DNA of 48,644 nucleotides from Corynebacterium striatum ATCC 6940 (GTDB lineage: Bacteria > Actinomycetota > Actinomycetes > Mycobacteriales > Mycobacteriaceae): the NCBI RefSeq assembly GCF_000159135.1, contig NZ_GG667519.1, positions 166,688 to 215,331 on the forward strand. The letters are read 5' to 3'. The notes under the pieces were generated by a model. The model did not search any database. It saw only the letters and a list, made by a program, of their open reading frames with translations, and was not told the DNA's origin. Every line of letters begins with the position of its first letter. The first letter of the stretch is position 1. Shown in pieces: positions 8,683 to 18,556 of the stretch. The position numbers and the translations under genes were made by a program.

Positions 8683-9309
8683 ATGTCGGACCGTGAAAAG
8701 CGTGACGGCGGACGCTCCGCCGAGAACGGTCGTAACAACGACCGCAACAATGGCGGTCGTCGCAACGATCGTCGTAATCAGCAGGACAACGAGCGCGATA
8801 AGTACATCGAGCGCGTAGTCACCATCAACCGCGTCTCCAAGACCGTTAAGGGTGGCCGCAACATGTCCTTCACCGCTCTCGTCGTCGTTGGCGATGGCCA
8901 GGGCATGGTTGGCGTCGGCTACGGCAAGGCTAAGGAAGTCCCTGCCGCAATTCAGAAGGGTGCAGAAGAGGCTCGCAAGAACTTCTTCCGCGTCCCGATG
9001 ATCGCCGGCACCATCACCCACCCGGTCGAGGGTCGCGACGCAGCTGGCATCGTCATGATGAAGCCTGCCGCACCTGGTACCGGTGTTATTGCCGGTGGTG
9101 CTGCACGTCCGGTGCTGGAGTGCGCTGGTGTGCAGGACATCCTGTCGAAGTCCCTCGGCTCCGACAACGCCCTCAACGTCGTCCGCGCTACCGTGGACGG
9201 CCTCAAGCAGCTGGTTCGCCCCGAAGAGGTTGCCGCACGTCGTGGCAAGTCCCTCGAAGAGGTTGCTCCGGCCCAGATGCTGCGTAAGCGCGCAGGTCAG
9301 GAGGCATAA
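8683..9309 (+). CDS. rpsE: Ribosomal protein S5
   Basis: The 208-aa product begins with an unusually polar tail of about 45 residues, rich in Asn, Arg and Asp ([18 protein letters not shown]). The S5 core follows: [21 protein letters not shown], the Gly-rich loop [15 protein letters not shown], then [15 protein letters not shown]. Such N-terminal extensions are normal in actinobacteria. S5 helps keep decoding accurate at the mRNA entry channel. GGAAGGAA precedes the ATG. Confidence 0.97.
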   Translation: MSDREKRDGGRSAENGRNNDRNNGGRRNDRRNQQDNERDKYIERVVTINRVSKTVKGGRNMSFTALVVVGDGQGMVGVGYGKAKEVPAAIQKGAEEARKNFFRVPMIAGTITHPVEGRDAAGIVMMKPAAPGTGVIAGGAARPVLECAGVQDILSKSLGSDNALNVVRATVDGLKQLVRPEEVAARRGKSLEEVAPAQMLRKRAGQEA

Positions 9310-9312
9310 ACA

Positions 9313-9498
9313 ATGGCTCTGAAGATTACTCAGGTAAAGGGCCTGGTGGGTACCAAGCCGAATCACCGCAAGAACATTGAGGCTCTCGGCCTCAAGAAGA
9401 TCGGCCAGTCTGTTGTAAAGCAGGACACCCCGATTATCCGCGGCATGGTTCATAAGGTACGCCACCTGGTCACCGTCGAAGAAGTGGCAGGGGAGTAA
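9313..9498 (+). CDS. rpmD: Ribosomal protein L30
   Basis: This 61-aa protein starts [13 protein letters not shown], followed by [20 protein letters not shown], the L30 signature. It is a small protein of the 50S subunit. Its ribosome site (CAGGAGG) lies inside the last codons of rpsE, and only 3 nt separate the genes. Confidence 0.97.
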   Translation: MALKITQVKGLVGTKPNHRKNIEALGLKKIGQSVVKQDTPIIRGMVHKVRHLVTVEEVAGE

Positions 9499-9501
9499 AC
9501 C

Positions 9502-9951
9502 ATGGCTGATATCATCAAGCTGCACGACCTGCGCCCATCCGCAGGAGCAAACAAGCCTAAGACCCGCGTCGGCCGCGGTGAGGCATCCAAGGGTAAGACC
9601 GCTGGTCGCGGTACCAAGGGCACCAAGGCTCGTAAGCAGGTTTCCGCTGCTTTCGAGGGTGGCCAGATGCCGATCCACATGCGTTTGCCGAAGCTGAAGG
9701 GCTTCAAGAACCCGAACCACGTTGAGTACCAAGTAGTCAACGTTGCAGACCTCGCAGAGGCATTCGCAAACGGTGGCGACGTCACCGTTGCGGATCTCGT
9801 CTCCGCAGGCCTGGTTCGCAAGAACCAGCCGGTTAAGGTTCTGGGCAACGGCGACATCAACGTCAAGCTGAATGTCACCGCTGACAAGTTCTCCAAGTCC
9901 GCTGTTGAGAAGATCGAGGCTGCTGGTGGCTCCGCCACCGCTACCAAGTAA
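9502..9951 (+). CDS. rplO: Ribosomal protein L15
   Basis: The 149-aa product has the Gly/Lys-rich N-terminus [20 protein letters not shown], then [14 protein letters not shown] and the C-terminal [13 protein letters not shown] expected for L15, an early 50S assembly protein. GGGGAG lies before the ATG. It is the last gene before a strong terminator. Confidence 0.97.
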   Translation: MADIIKLHDLRPSAGANKPKTRVGRGEASKGKTAGRGTKGTKARKQVSAAFEGGQMPIHMRLPKLKGFKNPNHVEYQVVNVADLAEAFANGGDVTVADLVSAGLVRKNQPVKVLGNGDINVKLNVTADKFSKSAVEKIEAAGGSATATK

Positions 9952-9973
9952 TCAACGCGATTCTTGACTAGAT

Positions 9974-10018
9974 AGGTGCCCGTTTCCCCAAGGGGAGACG
10001 GGCACCTTTATAGTTTTA
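9974..10018 (+). terminator. Strong terminator between rplO and secY
   Basis: A near-perfect hairpin (9974-9989 with 9992-10007) is followed by TTTATAGTTTTATT. It separates the rpsH-rplO operon from secY, which therefore needs its own promoter in 10019-10227. I could not fix a -35/-10 pair there with confidence. Confidence 0.9.
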
Positions 10019-10227
10019 TTACTCAATTCCTACCTGCATTGTGGCTAAGTTAGGTCAGGCTGGTAGGCTTGCAGGGTCATAAGTGTTCAACCGTCCTTTA
10101 GGGCTTCCCATAGCTCGCAGTGTTTAGCGTGCCAGGGTGGTCTGAACTGGACAGATGAGTTCCACCTCCACGCTGCCACCTATTGCCTTAGGCGTTGGCT
10201 GCGTAGGAAGGCCAGGAGGATTTTGTA

Positions 10228-11553
10228 GTGTCCGCCATTTTGCAGGCTTTTAAGGACGCCGACCTGCGTAAGAAGATCATCTTCACCATCGTGATGATCA
10301 TTGCTTACCGCATCGGTGCCCAGATTCCATCCCCAGGTGTTGATTACGCGTCCATCGCTGGCCGCCTGCGCACCCTGACTGAGGAGTCCGGCAACCTGTA
10401 CTCCGTCATCAACCTGTTCTCAGGTGGTGCGCTGTTGCAGCTTTCCATCTTCGCTATCGGCATCATGCCGTACATTACGGCGTCGATCATCGTCCAGCTG
10501 CTCACCGTAGTCATTCCACACTTCGAGCAGCTAAAGAAGGAAGGTCAGTCCGGTCAAGCCAAGATGACGCAGTACACGCGTTACCTGACCCTCGCACTGG
10601 CGCTGCTGCAGTCCTCCGGCATCGTGGCCCTCGCAGACCGTGAGCAGCTGCTTGGCCAAGGCGTCCCTGTGCTTGCTGAAGACCGTAACTTCTTCACCTT
10701 GATTGTCCTGGTTATCACGATGACCGCAGGTGCAATCCTCGTTATGTGGATGGGCGAGCTCATCACTGAGAAGGGCATCGGTAACGGTATGTCCCTGATG
10801 ATCTTCGCGGGTATTGCAACTCGCCTGCCAACCGATGGCGTCAGCATCATGAAGAACAACGGCGGACTCGTCTTCGCCATGGTTGTCGCTGGCCTGATCA
10901 TCCTTGTCGTTGGCATCACCTTCATCGAGCAGGGCCAGCGCCGCATTCCAGTCCAGTACGCAAAGCGCATGGTTGGCCGCCGCCAGTACGGTGGCTCTTC
11001 CACCTACCTGCCGCTGAAGGTTAACCAGGCCGGCGTTATCCCGGTCATCTTCGCGTCCTCGCTTATTTACATGCCGGTTCTCATCACCCAGATCGTTAAC
11101 TCTGGCTCTGCAGTAGTTCCGGATAACTGGTGGCAGCGCAACGTGATTGCACATCTGCAATCTCCAAGCTCGTGGCAGTACATCGTGCTTTACTTCGTAC
11201 TGACCATCTTCTTCTCCTACTTCTACGTATCGGTTCAGTACGACCCTGCTGAGCAGGCTGACAACATGAAGAAGTATGGTGGATTTATCCCGGGTATCCG
11301 CCCGGGCCGTCCCACCGCGCAGTACCTCGGTTTCGTCATGAACCGTCTGCTGTTCGTTGGCTCCCTATACCTTGCATTGATCGCTATCCTGCCGAATATC
11401 CTTCTGGACCTCGGAGTTGGCCACTCCACTGCGAATGGCACCTCCGCATTCGGTGGTACCGCGATCTTGATTATGGTCTCTGTCGCCTTGACCACGGTCA
11501 AGCAGATTGAGTCCCAGCTCCTGCAATCCAACTACGAAGGACTTCTCAAGTAA
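10228..11553 (+). CDS. secY: SecY, protein-conducting channel of the Sec translocon
   Basis: The 441-aa product shows the ten-helix SecY pattern, with the plug/TM2 region (IPSPGVDY), [41 protein letters not shown] basic loops, and [15 protein letters not shown] in the cytosolic loop that meets SecA and the ribosome. It sits in the inner membrane. It starts with GTG at 10228, with AGGAGGA 7 nt upstream. Its TAA overlaps the adk ATG by one base, so secY, adk and map form one unit. Confidence 0.98.
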   Translation: MSAILQAFKDADLRKKIIFTIVMIIAYRIGAQIPSPGVDYASIAGRLRTLTEESGNLYSVINLFSGGALLQLSIFAIGIMPYITASIIVQLLTVVIPHFEQLKKEGQSGQAKMTQYTRYLTLALALLQSSGIVALADREQLLGQGVPVLAEDRNFFTLIVLVITMTAGAILVMWMGELITEKGIGNGMSLMIFAGIATRLPTDGVSIMKNNGGLVFAMVVAGLIILVVGITFIEQGQRRIPVQYAKRMVGRRQYGGSSTYLPLKVNQAGVIPVIFASSLIYMPVLITQIVNSGSAVVPDNWWQRNVIAHLQSPSSWQYIVLYFVLTIFFSYFYVSVQYDPAEQADNMKKYGGFIPGIRPGRPTAQYLGFVMNRLLFVGSLYLALIAILPNILLDLGVGHSTANGTSAFGGTAILIMVSVALTTVKQIESQLLQSNYEGLLK

Positions 11554-12098
11554 TGCGTTACGTACTCCTCGGCCCTCCCGGTGCTGGCAAAGGCACCCAA
11601 GCAGCTATCCTGAGCGAAAAGCTCGGCGTCCCGCACATCTCTACCGGCGACCTGTTCCGCGCCAACATCGGCCAGGGCACTCCGCTTGGTGTTGAAGCAA
11701 AGTCCTACATCGATGCCGGCAAGCTGGTGCCAACTGACGTCACCGCACGCATGGTTGAGGATCGTCTGAACCAGGACGACGCTGCCAATGGCTTCCTCTT
11801 GGATGGCTTCCCACGCACTGTGGAGCAGGCTGATATCTTGGCTGATCTGCTGGAGAAGAAGGGGCAGAAGCTCGACGGCGTTATCAACTTCGAGGTGTCT
11901 GAGGACGTCGTCGTTGAGCGCATGCTTGCTCGCGGACGTGCTGATGACAACGAGGAGACCATCCGTACCCGCCTCGGTGTCTACCGCGACGAGACCTTCC
12001 CGCTCATCCAGCACTACGGCGATGACATCATCAACGTTAAGGCTGAGGGCACCGTTGAGGAGATCAACGAGCGCACCCTGAAGGCTATGGGTAAGTAA
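11553..12098 (+). CDS. adk: Adenylate kinase
   Basis: The 181-aa product begins [17 protein letters not shown], with the P-loop at residues 7-15. [12 protein letters not shown] and [10 protein letters not shown] are the AMP-binding segments. It interconverts ATP, AMP and ADP. The length matches the short actinobacterial form with a reduced lid ([14 protein letters not shown]) and no zinc-binding insert. It is translationally coupled to secY by TAATG. Confidence 0.98.
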   Translation: MRYVLLGPPGAGKGTQAAILSEKLGVPHISTGDLFRANIGQGTPLGVEAKSYIDAGKLVPTDVTARMVEDRLNQDDAANGFLLDGFPRTVEQADILADLLEKKGQKLDGVINFEVSEDVVVERMLARGRADDNEETIRTRLGVYRDETFPLIQHYGDDIINVKAEGTVEEINERTLKAMGK

Positions 12099-12103
12099 GA
12101 CTC

Positions 12104-12898
12104 ATGGGTTTTAGACGCCGCAGCAAAGCAATCCCCGCTCGTACCCCGGGTGAACTCGACGCAATGCAGGCCGCCGGTGAAATCGTCGGCAAAGCATTGC
12201 AGGCCGTACGCGATGCTGCGGCGTCTGGCGTATCTACCCTCGAACTTGATGAGGTGGCCGAGCAGACCATCCGCGATGCCGGCGCAACCCCTACGTTCAA
12301 AGGGTACGAGGGTTTTCCTGGTTCGATTTGTGCGTCTGTCAACGACGTCATTGTTCACGGGATCCCCGGCAAGGACATCGTTCTTGCTGAAGGTGACTTG
12401 GTCTCCATCGACTGCGGTGCCACGCTCGACGGTTGGGTAGGGGACAGCGCCTGGACTTTTGGCGTCGGCAAGCTTTCTCCCGAAGCAGTTGCGCTTAACG
12501 ACGCCACCGAATGGGTCCTGATGGAAGGACTCAAGGCTATGCTCCCCGGGAATCGTCTAACTGATGTCTCGCACGCCTTGGAGCAAGCCACCTACCGCGC
12601 CGAGGATAAGTTCGGTGTGGATCTGTTCATCGTAGATGGATATGGCGGCCACGGTATTGGCCGCACCATGCACGAAGAACCCTACCTCGCTAATGAAGGC
12701 AAGGCCGGTCGTGGGCCTTTGATTCAGGAAGGCTCGGTACTAGCGATCGAACCGATGCTCACCCTGGGTACGGAGGATAACGCCGTGCTTGACGACGATT
12801 GGACTGTGGTCACCCTTGACGGCAGTCTCGCCGCTCACTGGGAACACACCGTCGCCGCGACCGCCGACGGCCCACGAATCCTTACTCCTCGCTATTAG
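12104..12898 (+). CDS. map: Methionine aminopeptidase, type I
   Basis: The 264-aa product removes the initiator Met from new proteins. The five metal ligands are visible: Asp in [11 protein letters not shown] and in GWVGDSAW, His in [15 protein letters not shown], Glu in LAIEPML and Glu in AHWEHTVA. It has no N-terminal zinc-finger extension. It follows adk by 5 nt and ends the secY operon. Confidence 0.97.
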   Translation: MGFRRRSKAIPARTPGELDAMQAAGEIVGKALQAVRDAAASGVSTLELDEVAEQTIRDAGATPTFKGYEGFPGSICASVNDVIVHGIPGKDIVLAEGDLVSIDCGATLDGWVGDSAWTFGVGKLSPEAVALNDATEWVLMEGLKAMLPGNRLTDVSHALEQATYRAEDKFGVDLFIVDGYGGHGIGRTMHEEPYLANEGKAGRGPLIQEGSVLAIEPMLTLGTEDNAVLDDDWTVVTLDGSLAAHWEHTVAATADGPRILTPRY

Positions 12899-13008
12899 CC
12901 TTAATCCTTCCTATTAACCTGTCCCGCTGCGAGAGCCCGCAGCTGGTAGGCGGAAATCGCCGGGGGAGGAGGCGGCCGCGTCGAGTATGCGGATTCCATG
13001 TGAGGGTC

Positions 13009-13014
13009 TATACT
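13009..13014 (+). promoter_or_regulatory. -10 box of the L,D-transpeptidase gene (leaderless)
   Basis: TATACT lies 7 nt before the ATG at 13022. Transcription would begin at or next to the A of the start codon, and no ribosome site is present. No good -35 match is seen. Confidence 0.6.
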
Positions 13015-13021
13015 CGTTGCC

Positions 13022-13825
13022 ATGTCTAAACTTCGCCCCCGCAACGTGTCTGCTAAGGCACGTCGTGCCCTAATTGCCCCTATGACCGCCGGCGTCATGA
13101 CTGTCTCCGTTCTTGCAGGCGCCCCTGCAGCTTCCGCTCAGACCGTTCCTTCCATTGAGTCCATGAGCTCCGATGTGCAGGCACAGATCGATAACTTCGT
13201 CGGTCAGTCCCGCGAGCAGGCTTGGAACACCCGTAACCAGATTCTGGATCAGGTCAAGGTCTTAAACCCTGCTGCGGCAGACGCTATTCAGCCGGCTGTT
13301 GATGCAGCTGTGAACGCAATCTTCCCTGGACTCATTGACCAGAAGAACGCAGAAGCTCGCGCTGCTCGCGAGGCTCAGGAGCGTGCCCACGCTGAGCAGG
13401 TTGCTCGCGAGCATGCTGCGGCTCAGGCTGCTGCCCGTGAGGCCGAGGCGCAGCGCCAGCGCAACGCTTTTGACCGCGGTCCGTGCCCGGCTGATGCACG
13501 TGTTTGCGTTGACCTCAAAGGCAAGCGTTCCTGGCTGCAGGATAACGGCAACGTCACCTACGTGGCATCTGCCATCTCCTCCGGCATGGCTGGTGAAGAG
13601 ACCCCACGCGGCACCTTCTACATCAACCGCAAGGTAAAGGATGAGATCTCCCGCGAGTTTGGCAACGCGCCGATGCCTTACTCCATGTACTTCACCAACA
13701 ATGGCCACGCTTTCCACGAGGGTTCCCCGGCATACGAGTCCAACGGTTGCATCCACCTGCCGCACCAGGACGCAGTCCGCTTCTGGAACGACGTTCCGGT
13801 TGGTTCCAAGGTTTTCATCTACTAA
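13022..13825 (+). CDS. Secreted L,D-transpeptidase (YkuD domain)
   Basis: The 267-aa product has a long signal peptide that ends ...GAPAASAQ (about residue 40). A helical Ala/Glu-rich linker follows (about 100-150, RAAREAQERAHAEQVAREHA), then a YkuD domain from about 158. The catalytic His lies in FTNNGHAFHEGSP and the catalytic Cys in SNGCIHLPHQDA, at normal spacing. It should form 3-3 cross-links in peptidoglycan or attach proteins to it. The linker may span the wall or form a coiled coil. A hairpin terminator follows, and the gene appears to be a single leaderless unit. Confidence 0.92.
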   Translation: MSKLRPRNVSAKARRALIAPMTAGVMTVSVLAGAPAASAQTVPSIESMSSDVQAQIDNFVGQSREQAWNTRNQILDQVKVLNPAAADAIQPAVDAAVNAIFPGLIDQKNAEARAAREAQERAHAEQVAREHAAAQAAAREAEAQRQRNAFDRGPCPADARVCVDLKGKRSWLQDNGNVTYVASAISSGMAGEETPRGTFYINRKVKDEISREFGNAPMPYSMYFTNNGHAFHEGSPAYESNGCIHLPHQDAVRFWNDVPVGSKVFIY

Positions 13826-13854
13826 GCCGGAGCAACTAAAGCTTTAAGGCATTT

Positions 13855-13901
13855 CCTCATTCCCTTCGCGGCAAGAGCCGATGGAAGGAATGGGGATTTT
13901 T
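13855..13901 (+). terminator. Terminator after the L,D-transpeptidase gene
   Basis: Arms CCTCATTCCCTTC and GGAAGGAATGGGG (13855-13867 and 13883-13895) enclose a 15-nt loop and are followed by ATTTTT. Confidence 0.8.
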
Positions 13902-14079
13902 CATGTTTTGGTGTGCCGCTACGACTCTGCAGGTAGATGAGTTTGGAGATTGCGTCTGTGCAGCGTATGCTTGAGCGCTGGTGTATGTTTACGGATCTTA
14001 GGAACCGGGACGTCGCCAAGCAGTAGACAACAAACATGCAGGTGGCACGCACTTGTTGCCGCCTAGAAAAGTAGAGGTT

Positions 14080-14298
14080 ATGGCTAAGGAAGGCGCAATC
14101 GAGGTCGAGGGTCGTATTATCGAACCTTTGCCAAACGCAATGTTCCGCGTCGAGCTCGACAACGGACACAAGGTTCTTGCTCACATTTCGGGCAAGATGC
14201 GTCAGCACTACATTCGCATTCTCCCAGAGGATCGCGTGGTTGTGGAGCTGTCCCCTTATGACCTAACCCGCGGACGCATCGTCTACCGCTACAAGTAA
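14080..14298 (+). CDS. infA: Translation initiation factor IF-1
   Basis: The 72-aa product from the ATG at 14080 ([13 protein letters not shown]) is a single OB-fold: [20 protein letters not shown], then [20 protein letters not shown]. It binds the 30S A site during initiation. AGAGG precedes the ATG. The usual neighbour rpmJ (L36) is not found between infA and rpsM; it must lie elsewhere. Confidence 0.97.
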   Translation: MAKEGAIEVEGRIIEPLPNAMFRVELDNGHKVLAHISGKMRQHYIRILPEDRVVVELSPYDLTRGRIVYRYK

Positions 14299-14480
14299 AC
14301 ACTGTAAGCCTCCTTACCCAACCGGCATAGGCTCGCTATGCCCACTCCACCTCAGGCTGCGATGGCCTGAGCCCGCGCTGGTAAGTAGCCCACAGATCCG
14401 GCATCGGCCCGGGCGAAGTGCTGCATGGAGCGGGACGGATAGGGAGAAAACCATCGTAACAACCCGAAAGGACACGCCAC
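14299..14480 (+). promoter_or_regulatory. Leader of the rpsM-rpsK-rpsD-rpoA operon with two stem-loops
   Basis: Two perfect 7-bp hairpins lie in this spacer: GGCATAG/CTATGCC (14324-14330 with 14336-14342) and CTCAGGC/GCCTGAG (14351-14357 with 14365-14371). The gene for S4 is in the operon, and S4 represses its own alpha operon in other bacteria by binding leader RNA. These hairpins are candidates for such a site, but that is inference. Confidence 0.45.
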
Positions 14481-14849
14481 ATGGCACGTCTAGCTGGTGT
14501 TGACCTCCCACGCAACAAGCGTATGGAGGTTGCTCTCACCTACATCTACGGCATCGGTCCAACCCGTGCCAAGGAACTGCTGGAAAAGACTGGCATTTCT
14601 CCTGACCTGCGCACCGACAACCTCGACGACGATCAGCTGTCGGCGCTGCGTGACGTAATTGAAGCTACCTGGAAGGTCGAGGGTGACCTCCGCCGTCAGG
14701 TTCAGGCTGACATCCGCCGCAAGATTGAGATTGGTTGCTACCAGGGCATCCGCCACCGTCGTGGCCTGCCTGTCCGTGGTCAGCGCACCAAGACCAACGC
14801 TCGTACCCGCAAGGGCCCGAAGAAGACGATCGCAGGAAAGAAGAAGTAA
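14481..14849 (+). CDS. rpsM: Ribosomal protein S13
   Basis: The 122-aa product starts [20 protein letters not shown] and carries the C-terminal basic signature [20 protein letters not shown]. It sits in the head of the 30S subunit and contacts the 50S subunit and P-site tRNA. GAAAGGAC lies before the ATG. It is first in the rpsM-rpsK-rpsD-rpoA group. Confidence 0.98.
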   Translation: MARLAGVDLPRNKRMEVALTYIYGIGPTRAKELLEKTGISPDLRTDNLDDDQLSALRDVIEATWKVEGDLRRQVQADIRRKIEIGCYQGIRHRRGLPVRGQRTKTNARTRKGPKKTIAGKKK

Positions 14850-14852
14850 TTC

Positions 14853-15257
14853 ATGCCTCCAAAGACTCGCTCCGGCGCGCGTCGTACTGGCCGTCGCGTC
14901 GTAAAGAAGAATGTGGCCGCAGGCCACGCATACATCAAGTCCACCTTCAACAACACCATCGTGTCTATCACTGACCCGTCCGGTGCTGTTATCTCCTGGG
15001 CATCCTCCGGCCACGTCGGCTTCAAGGGATCCCGTAAGTCCACTCCGTTCGCTGCGCAGATGGCTGCTGAGAACGCTGCTCGCAAGGCAATGGAGCACGG
15101 CATGAAGAAGGTTGACGTTTTCGTCAAGGGTCCGGGCTCCGGCCGCGAGACCGCCATCCGTTCCCTGCAGGCTGCAGGCCTCGAGGTTTCCTCGATTACG
15201 GATGCAACCCCACAGCCGCACAACGGCTGCCGTCCAACCAAGCGCCGCAAGGTTTAA
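14853..15257 (+). CDS. rpsK: Ribosomal protein S11
   Basis: The 134-aa product contains the S11 core [35 protein letters not shown] and the C-terminal [15 protein letters not shown], which is nearly invariant. It forms part of the 30S platform near the mRNA exit. It begins 3 nt after rpsM. Confidence 0.98.
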   Translation: MPPKTRSGARRTGRRVVKKNVAAGHAYIKSTFNNTIVSITDPSGAVISWASSGHVGFKGSRKSTPFAAQMAAENAARKAMEHGMKKVDVFVKGPGSGRETAIRSLQAAGLEVSSITDATPQPHNGCRPTKRRKV

Positions 15258-15278
15258 GGGAAAGGAAGAGGTAAGAAA

Positions 15279-15884
15279 ATGGCTCGTTACACTGGCCCCG
15301 CTACCCGCGTATCCCGCCGTCTGCGCGTCGACTTGGTCGGCGGCGACATGGCATTCGAGCGCCGCCCGTACCCACCGGGACAGGCTGGCCGCAACCGCAT
15401 CAAGGAGTCCGAGTACTTGCTGCAGCTTCAGGAGAAGCAGAAGGCAAAGTACACCTACGGTGTCCTTGAGCGTCAGTTCCGTCGTTACTACGCCGAGGCT
15501 AACCGCCGCCCGGGCAAGACCGGTGACAACCTGGTCGTTCTGCTCGAGTCCCGCCTCGACAACGTCGTCTACCGCGCTGGTCTGGCTAACACCCGTCGCC
15601 AGGCTCGTCAGCTTGTCTCCCACGGTCACTTCACCGTGAACGGCAAGAAGATCAACGTTCCTTCCTTCCAGGTTTCGCAGTACGACATCATCGATGTTCG
15701 TGAGCGTTCCCAGAAGATGGAATGGTTCGAAGACGCTCAGGACCGCCTCGTCGATGCCAACGTACCGGCATGGCTGCAGGTCGTTCCTGACACCCTGCGC
15801 ATCCTCGTGCACCAGCTGCCCGAGCGCGCTCAGATCGACGTTCCGCTGCAGGAGCAGCTCATCGTCGAGCTTTACTCGAAGTAA
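15279..15884 (+). CDS. rpsD: Ribosomal protein S4
   Basis: The 201-aa product has the S4 N-terminal part (MARYTGPATRVSRRL) and an S4 RNA-binding domain with LESRLDNVVYRAGLANTRRQARQLVSHGH. It binds 16S rRNA early in 30S assembly, and in other bacteria it represses its operon. It lacks the Cys4 zinc site found in some paralogues, fitting the zinc-independent form. AAGGAAGAGG precedes the ATG. Confidence 0.98.
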   Translation: MARYTGPATRVSRRLRVDLVGGDMAFERRPYPPGQAGRNRIKESEYLLQLQEKQKAKYTYGVLERQFRRYYAEANRRPGKTGDNLVVLLESRLDNVVYRAGLANTRRQARQLVSHGHFTVNGKKINVPSFQVSQYDIIDVRERSQKMEWFEDAQDRLVDANVPAWLQVVPDTLRILVHQLPERAQIDVPLQEQLIVELYSK

Positions 15885-15998
15885 ACTCTGTAACCGAGTG
15901 CTGCCCCGGCTGCATTCGGAGAAGAGTGAATCTTCGAAACCTTCATCTTTACCCCTTCTACCGGCGTCATATAGCGGGCGTCGACAAGGAGAATTTCA

Positions 15999-17009
15999 AT
16001 GCTCATTTCCCAGCGTCCTCAGCTCACCGAGGAATTCATCGACTCGTCTCGTTCCAAGTTCGTCATCGAACCGCTCGAGCCGGGCTTCGGTTACACCCTC
16101 GGTAACTCCCTTCGCCGTACCCTGCTGTCCTCCATCCCGGGTGCAGCAGTAACTTCCATCAAGATCGATGGTGTTCTCCACGAGTTCACCACCATCAACG
16201 GTGTGAAGGAAGACGTCTCTGAGATCATCCTCAACGTCAAGGGCTTGGTTCTTTCTTCCGACTCGGACGAGCCGGTTGTTATGTACCTGAGCAAGGAAGG
16301 CCCAGGTGTTGTTACCGCGGGCGATATCCAGCCGCCGGCTGGCGTGGAGATCCACAACCCGGATCTGCACATCGCATCCCTGAACGACACTGCCAAGTTG
16401 GACATGGAGCTCGTCGTCGAGCGTGGCCGCGGCTACGTCCCAGCAGCACCGACCTCTGGTGAAATCGGACGCATTCCGGTTGACCAGATTTACTCCCCGG
16501 TTCTGCAGGTCTCTTACAAGGTCGAGGCAACTCGTGTTGAGCAACGCACCGACTTTGACAAGCTGATCATCGACGTCGAAACCAAGAACTCGATTTCTGC
16601 CCGCGACGCCCTGGCTTCCGCCGGCGGCACCCTGGTCGAGCTCTTCGGCCTGGCTCGCGAGCTGAACAATGCTGCTGAAGGCATCGAGATTGGTCCGTCC
16701 CCACAGGAGACGGAGTACATCGCGGCTTACAGCATGCCGATCGAGGACCTGAACTTCTCCGTTCGCTCCTACAACTGCCTGAAGCGTCAGGAGATCCACA
16801 CCGTTGGTGAGCTCGCAGAGTGCACCGAGTCGGACCTGTTGGATATCCGCAACTTCGGTCAGAAGTCGATCAACGAGGTAAAGATCAAGCTGGCTAACCT
16901 GGGCCTGGCTCTCAAGGACACCCCTGAGGACTTCGACCCAACCCAGCTCGAAGGTTACGACGCAGAAACCGGTGACTTCAAGGATCCGTCTGCGGACGAT
17001 TCCGAGTAA
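15999..17009 (+). CDS. rpoA: RNA polymerase alpha subunit
   Basis: The 336-aa product has the N-terminal dimerisation domain ([20 protein letters not shown]), an insert domain, an acidic linker and the C-terminal DNA/activator-binding domain ([37 protein letters not shown]). An acidic tail follows. AAGGAGAA lies 6 nt before the ATG. A 114-nt spacer separates it from rpsD and may hold an extra promoter. Confidence 0.98.
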   Translation: MLISQRPQLTEEFIDSSRSKFVIEPLEPGFGYTLGNSLRRTLLSSIPGAAVTSIKIDGVLHEFTTINGVKEDVSEIILNVKGLVLSSDSDEPVVMYLSKEGPGVVTAGDIQPPAGVEIHNPDLHIASLNDTAKLDMELVVERGRGYVPAAPTSGEIGRIPVDQIYSPVLQVSYKVEATRVEQRTDFDKLIIDVETKNSISARDALASAGGTLVELFGLARELNNAAEGIEIGPSPQETEYIAAYSMPIEDLNFSVRSYNCLKRQEIHTVGELAECTESDLLDIRNFGQKSINEVKIKLANLGLALKDTPEDFDPTQLEGYDAETGDFKDPSADDSE

Positions 17010-17025
17010 AGCACCACACTGAACT

Positions 17026-17051
17026 GCGGCTGGACTTTCCAGTCCAACCGC
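17026..17051 (+). other. Stem-loop between rpoA and rplQ
   Basis: GCGGCTGGACT (17026-17036) pairs with AGTCCAACCGC (17041-17051), with one bulge pair and a 4-nt loop. No T-run follows, so it is not a standard terminator. It could be an RNA-processing or stabilising element between the two genes. Confidence 0.5.
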
Positions 17052-17084
17052 GCGCTCACTTTATCCGCACACGAGGAGTACATA

Positions 17085-17606
17085 ATGCCAACCCCTAAGA
17101 AGGGTGCCCGTCTCGGCGGCTCCGCTACCCAGCAGGCTCACCTGCTGAGCAACCTGGCTGCTAGCCTGTTCGAGCACGGCGCAATCAAGACCACCGATGC
17201 GAAGGCGAAGATGCTTCGTCCTTACGCTGAGAAGATCATCACCAAGGCTAAGTCCGGCACTCTTGCTGACCGCCGCGCAGTGCTGAAGCTCATCCCGCAC
17301 AAGGATGTTGTTGCGCACCTGTTCGACGAGCTGGGCCCGAAGTTCGAAGGCCGCGAGGGCGGCTACACCCGCACCATCAAGCTGGAGAACCGTACCGGCG
17401 ACAACGCCCCGATGTCCCAGATCTCCCTCGTTCTTGAGGAGACCGTGACCTCCGAGGCTAACCGCGCTACCCGCGCAGCTGCTTCCAAGCAGGCTGAAGA
17501 GGCTAAGGTCGAGGAGACCAAGGCTGAAGAGGCTGAGGAAGCAAAGGCAGAGGCAACCGAGGCAGAGGTCGAGGAGACCGCTGCTGAGGAGACCGAGGAG
17601 AAGTAA
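17085..17606 (+). CDS. rplQ: Ribosomal protein L17 with acidic C-terminal extension
   Basis: The 173-aa product has the L17 core in its first 120 residues ([20 protein letters not shown], then [18 protein letters not shown]). A tail of about 45 residues is made almost only of Glu, Ala, Thr, Lys and Val ([20 protein letters not shown]). Such low-complexity tails occur on L17 in other actinobacteria. L17 lies near the 50S exit tunnel. GAGGAG precedes the ATG. Confidence 0.97.
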   Translation: MPTPKKGARLGGSATQQAHLLSNLAASLFEHGAIKTTDAKAKMLRPYAEKIITKAKSGTLADRRAVLKLIPHKDVVAHLFDELGPKFEGREGGYTRTIKLENRTGDNAPMSQISLVLEETVTSEANRATRAAASKQAEEAKVEETKAEEAEEAKAEATEAEVEETAAEETEEK

Positions 17607-17624
17607 ACTTCTCTCGCCTTAACC

Positions 17625-17665
17625 AGGCCGCAGTACCACCTTAGGTGGGGCTGCGGCCTTTTGTT
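17625..17665 (+). terminator. Terminator after rplQ
   Basis: AGGCCGCAG...CCACC (17625-17640) pairs with GGTGGGGCTGCGGCCT (17644-17659) and is followed by TTTTGTT. It ends the alpha operon and lies upstream of the chosen start of the next gene. Confidence 0.9.
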
Positions 17666-17707
17666 ATGCTTTCTGGGCCATATAACCCCGACCATAACGT
17701 ATACTCT

Positions 17708-18541
17708 ATGACCCCGCTGTTTACTGTGCTGTACGTAATCGGCATCGTCTCTGAGGCGATGACCGCTGCGCTGTCCGCTGGCCGGCAAAAAATGGATTTG
17801 TTCGGCGTCATCATGTTGGGCGCTGTCACCGCATTGGGCGGCGGCACGATCCGTGACATGGTGCTGGGCGCCTACCCGTTGACGTGGGTGGCGGAACCGC
17901 GCTTCCTCTTGGCCGTGGTGGCCGCCGCCGTCGTCACGGTTTACATGTCCTTCCTCATGCACTATTTCCGGCATGTATTCCTGCTTCTCGACGCCCTGGG
18001 CCTTGCGGTATTCAGCGTCCTTGGCGCTCAAAAGGCCCTGGAACATGGCCATGGGTTGGTTATCGCTGCCGTGGCTGCGGTGCTGACCGGTGTCTTTGGC
18101 GGTATTTTGCGTGACTTGTTGTCCGACCGTATCCCGCTGGTCTTGTCCGCGGAGCTGTACGCCTCCATTTCTGTTCTTGCTGCCTTTTCTTATGCGGGAT
18201 TGATGGAGCTGGGGCTCAGCGATGAGGTCGCTGGCGTCGTGACGGTATGCCTGGCGCTGGCGCTGCGCGTGGCCGCGATCTACTTCGGATGGTCGCTGCC
18301 GGTGTTTGAATACCGGGGAGCCGAACAACCCATGGACCCGCGCCTGCGCTTGTCTGCCCGCATTGTTCGGGACGGCGCCCGCAAAGCCAAGCGCAAAGCC
18401 GGCCAGGCCAAGGATAATCTAAAGCACCCCAAGCGGGCTGGCTATGCCGCTTTGAGCAAGCTGGGCGTGAGCAAGAGCGCGAAGGGCCAGCGCGCGTCCC
18501 AGGATTGGGAACTCAATCGCGAGTGGAATGCCAACGACTAG
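17708..18541 (+). CDS. TRIC-type (UPF0126) membrane protein
   Basis: The 277-aa product comes from the ATG at 17708 (MTPLFTVLYVIG). The earlier in-frame ATG at 17645 falls inside the rplQ terminator and is unlikely. It has two copies of the UPF0126 unit: GAVTALGGGTIRDMVLGAYP at about 38-57 and VLTGVFGGILRDLLSDRIPL at about 124-143. Each carries the conserved Gly-Gly-x-x-RD motif and sits among about seven membrane helices. The family forms trimeric cation channels in bacteria. A basic C-terminal tail of about 70 residues (ARKAKRKAGQAKDNLKHPKR) is probably cytoplasmic. TATACT and CATAAC boxes crowd the start, so the exact promoter is unclear. Confidence 0.85.
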   Translation: MTPLFTVLYVIGIVSEAMTAALSAGRQKMDLFGVIMLGAVTALGGGTIRDMVLGAYPLTWVAEPRFLLAVVAAAVVTVYMSFLMHYFRHVFLLLDALGLAVFSVLGAQKALEHGHGLVIAAVAAVLTGVFGGILRDLLSDRIPLVLSAELYASISVLAAFSYAGLMELGLSDEVAGVVTVCLALALRVAAIYFGWSLPVFEYRGAEQPMDPRLRLSARIVRDGARKAKRKAGQAKDNLKHPKRAGYAALSKLGVSKSAKGQRASQDWELNREWNAND

Positions 18542-18556
18542 GTAGGATCAGCATCC

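Noticed and set aside
14490..15812. Long minus-strand open frame opposite rpsM-rpsK-rpsD
   Set aside because: It is the mirror of highly biased r-protein codons and resembles no protein family; similar mirror frames lie opposite rplF, rpsE and secY.
17645..17707. Upstream ATG for the TRIC-type gene
   Set aside because: It lies inside the rplQ terminator, and the added residues are not like the family's N-terminus.
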